A stretch of DNA of 64,000 nucleotides. Source: Candidatus Hinthialibacter antarcticus. GTDB lineage: Bacteria > Hinthialibacterota > Hinthialibacteria > Hinthialibacterales > Hinthialibacteraceae. The stretch's first letter is position 1. Every line of letters starts with the position of its first letter. Position numbers and translations under genes: made by a program. The notes under the pieces were generated by a model. It was not told the DNA's origin. It did no database searches and worked only from the letters and a program-made list of their open reading frames with translations. Of the stretch, positions 59,881 through 64,000 are shown piece by piece. Location of the stretch: positions 1 through 64,000 of the forward strand of contig JAVCCE010000059.1 in NCBI GenBank assembly GCA_030765645.1, given 5' to 3'.

Positions 59881-60062
59881 CGCCTGAGGCGTTCAGGCCA
59901 AAGATCGCTTGACAGGCGGCTGCCCCTACGATACTTTCCAAGGTTGAGCGGTGGTACAGTCTCAAACGCTTATGCGCGTTCTCCATTAACGGTTCGTATG
60001 ACTCGTGCGTTATTTTGTATAGGGAAACCACTAACAGACCAAAATATGGAGACGCATGAATA

Positions 60063-62003
60063 ATGATGGAACCTAAAAAACTAACCCGATATGTGCTGTC
60101 AATCTCGCTGGGCGTGTTCTCGTTCGCCCCGCTAGATGCGCTTGCGCAATATAATAACTACAGCGGCGGCGGTTATAACCAATATAACCAATCCGGCATT
60201 GGTACGAATAACGGCAACGCCTCCCAATTCAACCGGGCGGGCGGCTATGGCGGTCAGGGCGGTCAATATGGCGGCCAGGGCGGCTACGGCGGTTCCAGCC
60301 AATATGGCGGAAGCAGCGGTTTTGGCGGGGGCAGTTCGTTCGGCGGCGGCGGATTTGGCGGCTCTAGCCGATCAGGCGGTTTTGGCAGTGGTGGTTCGAG
60401 CGGCTTTGGCGGTTCGAGCCGAAGCGGACGCAGCGGACGTAGCGGACGCTCAAGTCGAAACAATAGCTACGGCAATCAGGATTATGGAAATAGCAGTTAT
60501 GGCAACCAGTCTGGCAACAGCCGCAGCCGTGGGCGAGGCCGCAACAGTCAAAATAATTCCGCCAATAACCCCTATGGCGGTCAATTTCAAAATCAAAATA
60601 ACGACCCAAATAATATCGGACAGACTCAGTCGAGCCGTCCGGCAACCGCAAACGCTGGCGCAGCAGCCGGACAGGGCGGGGCGCCGCAAGGCGGCATTCA
60701 AATTCAAGGGACCACAGGCGGCGGCGTTCCAGGACAACCTGGCAAACCCCAACAGAAAAACCGTAAAGCGCAATCAACGGAAACACAGTTCCGTACGCGT
60801 GATTCGGCGATGTTATATTTGAAGCCGTCCCGTTCGGTGAGTGCGCCCAATGAGCCGGTTACCGTTGATGTCATGTTGTCAAACACCGCCCGGGTTGAAT
60901 TTGACGAACTGCGTTTACAACTACGGTTTGACCCCTCAATTGTCAAAGTGGTCCAAGCGGGGGATGACGGCGAATGGGCGGACGCGAAAGCATTGCGCGT
61001 GGTCCCGACCGAAGATGAGCAAACACGGTTGGATGAAGCGAACAACCTCTCAGGCAAAAAAACAAAATTTATTTTAGACCCGGCAAATAATAAATATGAA
61101 GTTACGGCGAACGAAGTCAAAGCCAGCGAAGGCGTCATTGACTTCAAAGTAAACGCTGTTGATAAATCCGGCAGCGATACGGGAATCCTGGCCCGCTTCA
61201 CTGCGATTCCCCAGCCGGGAAACGATATGGTCAGCATCGGGTTTCAGTTTGCGGACGTCTCTAGCACTAAGGTTGCGACGAAAGATTCATTACTTACCTA
61301 TCTCCGCTTAGATGGAAAAGACCAGTTAGGCTCTTCGTATGACCCGGCGGACGGCGTGATTAGTTTGGAAGTCTCGATTCTTGATGGAGATGAGGACCTC
61401 TCCTCCCGCAATCAGATTACCCGCGCGGACCGCGAACGTCGCTTTGACGGCGAAGATGATGGAACCGGGATGGTGCAATTGCACTTGCTCAACCAGGAAC
61501 CAGTCGTCGATGTTGGCGATACGGTTGAAGTGGATGTATATTTGCAAAACCCTGACAATGAAGAATTTGATTCGCTGAGTTTATTGGTTGCGTTTAATCC
61601 CCGGATTTTAGAACCCATTGACGGCGACGAAATCGCTTCAGGAATCAATCTGGATGAGTCGGAAGGCAAGGCGAAATTTTCGTTTGATTTCCCGTTGCTC
61701 AACTCCGTTGACTCTGAAAAAGGCTTAATTGATTTTCGTCGGCGAAGTTTAAATAAATCTGTTTCTCAGCAAGGGGTGGTCGCCACTGTGCGTTTTCGGG
61801 CCGTTCGCCCGACCAAAAAAACTACTTTCCGTATTTTAGTGAATGGCAAAGGCGAAGACCCGACGACAGGCGTCTTTTTCCGTGGACAAGACCGTTTAGG
61901 CGCCTCTATAGACCCGTTTGACGGTTTTACGACAACTTCGATCTCAGTACGTCCAACCATGGCGTATTTAAATAAACTGCGTAAAAGCAGCGGCAACGGT
62001 TGA
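60063..62003 (+). CDS. Secreted Gly-rich protein with two cohesin-like domains
   Basis: A 646-residue protein with a signal peptide (MEPKKLTRYVLSISLGVFSF, cleaved near ALAQ). Residues ~30-185 are glycine-rich (YGGQGGQYGGQGGYG, FGGSSRSGRSGRSG) and flexible. Two cohesin-like beta domains follow at ~245-430 (SVSAPNEPVTVDVMLSNTAR, LQLRFDPSIVKVV) and ~465-640 (VVDVGDTVEVDVYLQNPDN, LLVAFNPRILEP). The ATG at 60063 or 60066 both work. Cohesin-like domains also occur in secretin/pilus partner proteins. The pilMN fusion begins 89 bp downstream, so a role in pilus or secretion-system assembly is likely but unproven. Confidence 0.7.
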   Translation: MMEPKKLTRYVLSISLGVFSFAPLDALAQYNNYSGGGYNQYNQSGIGTNNGNASQFNRAGGYGGQGGQYGGQGGYGGSSQYGGSSGFGGGSSFGGGGFGGSSRSGGFGSGGSSGFGGSSRSGRSGRSGRSSRNNSYGNQDYGNSSYGNQSGNSRSRGRGRNSQNNSANNPYGGQFQNQNNDPNNIGQTQSSRPATANAGAAAGQGGAPQGGIQIQGTTGGGVPGQPGKPQQKNRKAQSTETQFRTRDSAMLYLKPSRSVSAPNEPVTVDVMLSNTARVEFDELRLQLRFDPSIVKVVQAGDDGEWADAKALRVVPTEDEQTRLDEANNLSGKKTKFILDPANNKYEVTANEVKASEGVIDFKVNAVDKSGSDTGILARFTAIPQPGNDMVSIGFQFADVSSTKVATKDSLLTYLRLDGKDQLGSSYDPADGVISLEVSILDGDEDLSSRNQITRADRERRFDGEDDGTGMVQLHLLNQEPVVDVGDTVEVDVYLQNPDNEEFDSLSLLVAFNPRILEPIDGDEIASGINLDESEGKAKFSFDFPLLNSVDSEKGLIDFRRRSLNKSVSQQGVVATVRFRAVRPTKKTTFRILVNGKGEDPTTGVFFRGQDRLGASIDPFDGFTTTSISVRPTMAYLNKLRKSSGNG

Positions 62004-62092
62004 TCGCTAACCCTTCCTATCTCTAGGGAGTTTTGGTAGAATCGCCGACGGTCGCCGCCCCAAACTAAAAGGCAGCGAAGGCAGCGGGGAGC

Positions 62093-64000
62093 ATGGCTAA
62101 AAATCCATTACTGGTTATTGATATCGGGCAAAATCGAGTCAAGGTTCTCGAACTTGCTCTTAGCGGGAAGTCCGGGGTTAAAATCGTTAAGTCCGGGTCT
62201 GAAACATTATCGTTAGACCCAAAAGCAGAACAAGCGGAAATTTATCAACGCATTCAAGAAACGCTTCCGCTGCTTCTGCAAAGCCTCGGCATCAAGCAAA
62301 AACGCGCCATCGTCAGTCTTCCAGGACGGGCCGCGTTTACGCGCCGCTTACAGGTTCCCGTGGTTCGCGGGCGTCAGTTAAATCGCATTATCCGCTATGA
62401 GGCCCGCCAGCATGTTCCCTTCCCGTTGGAAGAGATCAACATGGACTACGAGGTCGGCAAGCGCGATGAGCAGTCTGCTGAACTCGACATCAACCTCGTT
62501 GCTGTCCGAAAAGAGATTGCGGACGGGTATGTCCGCGTCCTGAAAAAATGCGGCATTCGCGCTGACTTGATCGAAGCCGCGCCTCTCTCCATCTATAACG
62601 CCTACGCCGCTACGCCTCACCGCGACCCCGAAGAAGTTACAGCGGTGGTTTCGATCGGCGCGTCCAGCACTGATATCGTCGTTGAACAAAACGGCAAGAT
62701 GCAATTCATGCGCAGTGCACCAGTCGCAGGCGCATTTTTAACGGAATTGCTTGTCAAAAAATTTGATATTACCGCAGAACAAGCGGAAGAGTATAAATGC
62801 AAACAGGCCGACCAATACACCGGTTCGGATGTAATAACCGCCGAAGACGTTGCGGGCGTGTTAGAAGGCGGGTTTGAGCGCATCGTAACCGAAGTACAGC
62901 GCTCGTTCGATTTTTACGTCAGCCAGCCTGACGCGATGCCGGTGACCCGCGTATTTGTGTGCGGCGGCACTGTCAACATGGACGGCGTGGGCGAATTTTT
63001 AGAAGACCGCCTGGGCGTTCCCGTCTCTCAGTTGGATACGAGTGAAATTGAAGGCATCGAAGCCAGCCCTGAGAATGCGGGTGCGCTGAATAATGAAGCG
63101 GCCTTGGCAGGCATGGCGGTCCGTGTTGGAGGGCGCGCCGCTTGTGCGCTGAGTTTTGCTCCAGCATCGGTAAAGCAGCGTCTTGAACTCGAACGGCGTA
63201 CGCCGATTCTTTCCGTGATGGGCGTTATTTTAGTCGTCATGCTCGCAGGCGCGGTTTTCGCCTTGAATACCTGGGTCGAAAAACAAGCCCAAGCGGTTGA
63301 GCAGATGCAGCAAATTATCAGCCCGGGCGATCTGGCCAACCCTGAATTAAAAAAACAACGCGAAATACAAGATAAATATAACAACCGCTATTCGCGCATC
63401 TTCCAGGTTGCGAGTAAGCGCGGCGTTTTGAGCCGCATTTACCTCGAAGTTCAGGAAATGCTCCCTCAGGATATTTGGCTTGATTCCATCGACGTGAAAA
63501 GCGACCGCCTGACCATTGAAGGCCGCGCGTTGAACGATATGAAAATCGCCGCGTATATCCAAAACCTTTCGTTGTCGCCGTTTTTTGACAACGAGACTGT
63601 TTTACTTGAAAACGCGGTGTATTCATCTGATTCAAGCGGCGACTCGTCGCAGGTTGAATTCACCATTCAAATTGTCGCGTTTAATGATCCAACGGATGCT
63701 GAAATCAAGTTTATTGATGAACTTCGCAGCCGGATGGCGGACAGCACGATTGTGGCCATTCGGATTATCCGGCCTGAAAATTCAGCGCCGGACGCTGATG
63801 CGTCTCTGTTGGTTGGTTTGTATCAAACCGAATTTTCTGACGACAAGAGCCGCTTGGCCCTGTTCAATAAAATTGACAAGGCATTAGCCGCTGCTCAGTT
63901 CGACGTCGTCAAAACGATTGAACTGCGCATGCACGGCGGCAAGAACGATGAACGCGAACGCATGATTATTACCCGCGACAAACTCGCGAACTTTGGGGAA
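62093..64000 (+). CDS. PilM-PilN fusion protein (partial at window end)
   Basis: At least 636 residues, running off the window. Residues 1-~355 are PilM, an actin-like ATPase: LLVIDIGQNRVKVLELAL, IIRYEARQHVPFPLEEINMD, VSIGASSTDIVVEQNG and FVCGGTVNMDGVGEFLEDRL. A single transmembrane helix lies at ~371-394 (ILSVMGVILVVMLAGAVFAL). A PilN-like region follows (~440-530, RIYLEVQEMLPQDIWLDSID, LTIEGRALNDMKIAAYIQNL). PilM and PilN are normally separate proteins that form the inner-membrane platform of type IV pili. Here one chain covers both. PilO may follow beyond the window. The ATG at 62093 is preceded by GGGGAG. Confidence 0.88.
   Translation, partial: MAKNPLLVIDIGQNRVKVLELALSGKSGVKIVKSGSETLSLDPKAEQAEIYQRIQETLPLLLQSLGIKQKRAIVSLPGRAAFTRRLQVPVVRGRQLNRIIRYEARQHVPFPLEEINMDYEVGKRDEQSAELDINLVAVRKEIADGYVRVLKKCGIRADLIEAAPLSIYNAYAATPHRDPEEVTAVVSIGASSTDIVVEQNGKMQFMRSAPVAGAFLTELLVKKFDITAEQAEEYKCKQADQYTGSDVITAEDVAGVLEGGFERIVTEVQRSFDFYVSQPDAMPVTRVFVCGGTVNMDGVGEFLEDRLGVPVSQLDTSEIEGIEASPENAGALNNEAALAGMAVRVGGRAACALSFAPASVKQRLELERRTPILSVMGVILVVMLAGAVFALNTWVEKQAQAVEQMQQIISPGDLANPELKKQREIQDKYNNRYSRIFQVASKRGVLSRIYLEVQEMLPQDIWLDSIDVKSDRLTIEGRALNDMKIAAYIQNLSLSPFFDNETVLLENAVYSSDSSGDSSQVEFTIQIVAFNDPTDAEIKFIDELRSRMADSTIVAIRIIRPENSAPDADASLLVGLYQTEFSDDKSRLALFNKIDKALAAAQFDVVKTIELRMHGGKNDERERMIITRDKLANFGE

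Overview
The window reads as chromosomal DNA of a Gram-negative-type bacterium, probably from an uncultivated lineage. Evidence for an outer membrane: a PorV/UPF0164-like barrel, a second porin-like barrel, a Wzt-type polysaccharide ABC ATPase, a LAB_N lipid-A-linked protein and a PilM-PilN fusion. Secreted proteins with cohesin-like, dockerin-like and FG-GAP repeats joined by long Thr-Pro linkers suggest a member of a candidate phylum near the FCB/PVC radiation. That placement is a guess and no marker gene was aligned.

Layout. 0-9.9 kb: the end of a transposase gene, a PadR/HAAS-type signalling pair, a CBM9 protein, two small membrane proteins, a CPBP protease, an M61 peptidase and a group-2-like sigma factor behind a candidate sigma-54 promoter. 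10-14.2 kb: a large cohesin/dockerin protein and its barrel neighbour. 14.3-20.8 kb: an envelope polysaccharide operon (LON-domain protein, Wzt-like ATPase, double methyltransferase, GT4) followed by tRNA-Leu(UAG). 20.9-25.4 kb: a hybrid histidine kinase and trpE-trpG. 26-31 kb: a porin, a repeat-rich spacer, an FG-GAP protein and split coaB/coaC. 31.3-35.9 kb: tRNA-Val(GAC), then thrS-infC-rpmI-rplT-pheS, with infC starting at AUU. 36-43.7 kb: a ribose-type ABC transporter lacking its ATPase, an AT-hook protein, a lone fliG, and a GT2-GT39-LAB_N group. 43.9-51.2 kb: a DUF134 protein, a DUF5060/DUF4038 glycosidase, vapBC, a uronate-isomerase-like protein and two hypotheticals. 51.3-64 kb: an FG-GAP protein, a GH88 hydrolase, bioF, an A-type Fe-S carrier with a cysteine-rich MarR regulator, a sigma-54 activator, a Gly-rich cohesin-like protein and pilMN, which runs off the end.

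The genes describe a heterotroph that degrades uronate-containing polysaccharides (GH88, uronate isomerase, DUF4038 glycosidase, CBM9). It displays large adhesive or scaffold-like proteins and decorates its envelope with glycans.

The most unusual feature is non-coding. A family of about 76-84 bp palindromic elements occupies five intergenic spacers. Their outer stems differ in sequence but keep pairing, and their internal core is conserved. In two spacers they sit beside a second repeat family. I do not recognise either family. Two further repeat types lie in the 27 kb spacer and elsewhere. I see no CRISPR array, prophage, integron or rRNA.
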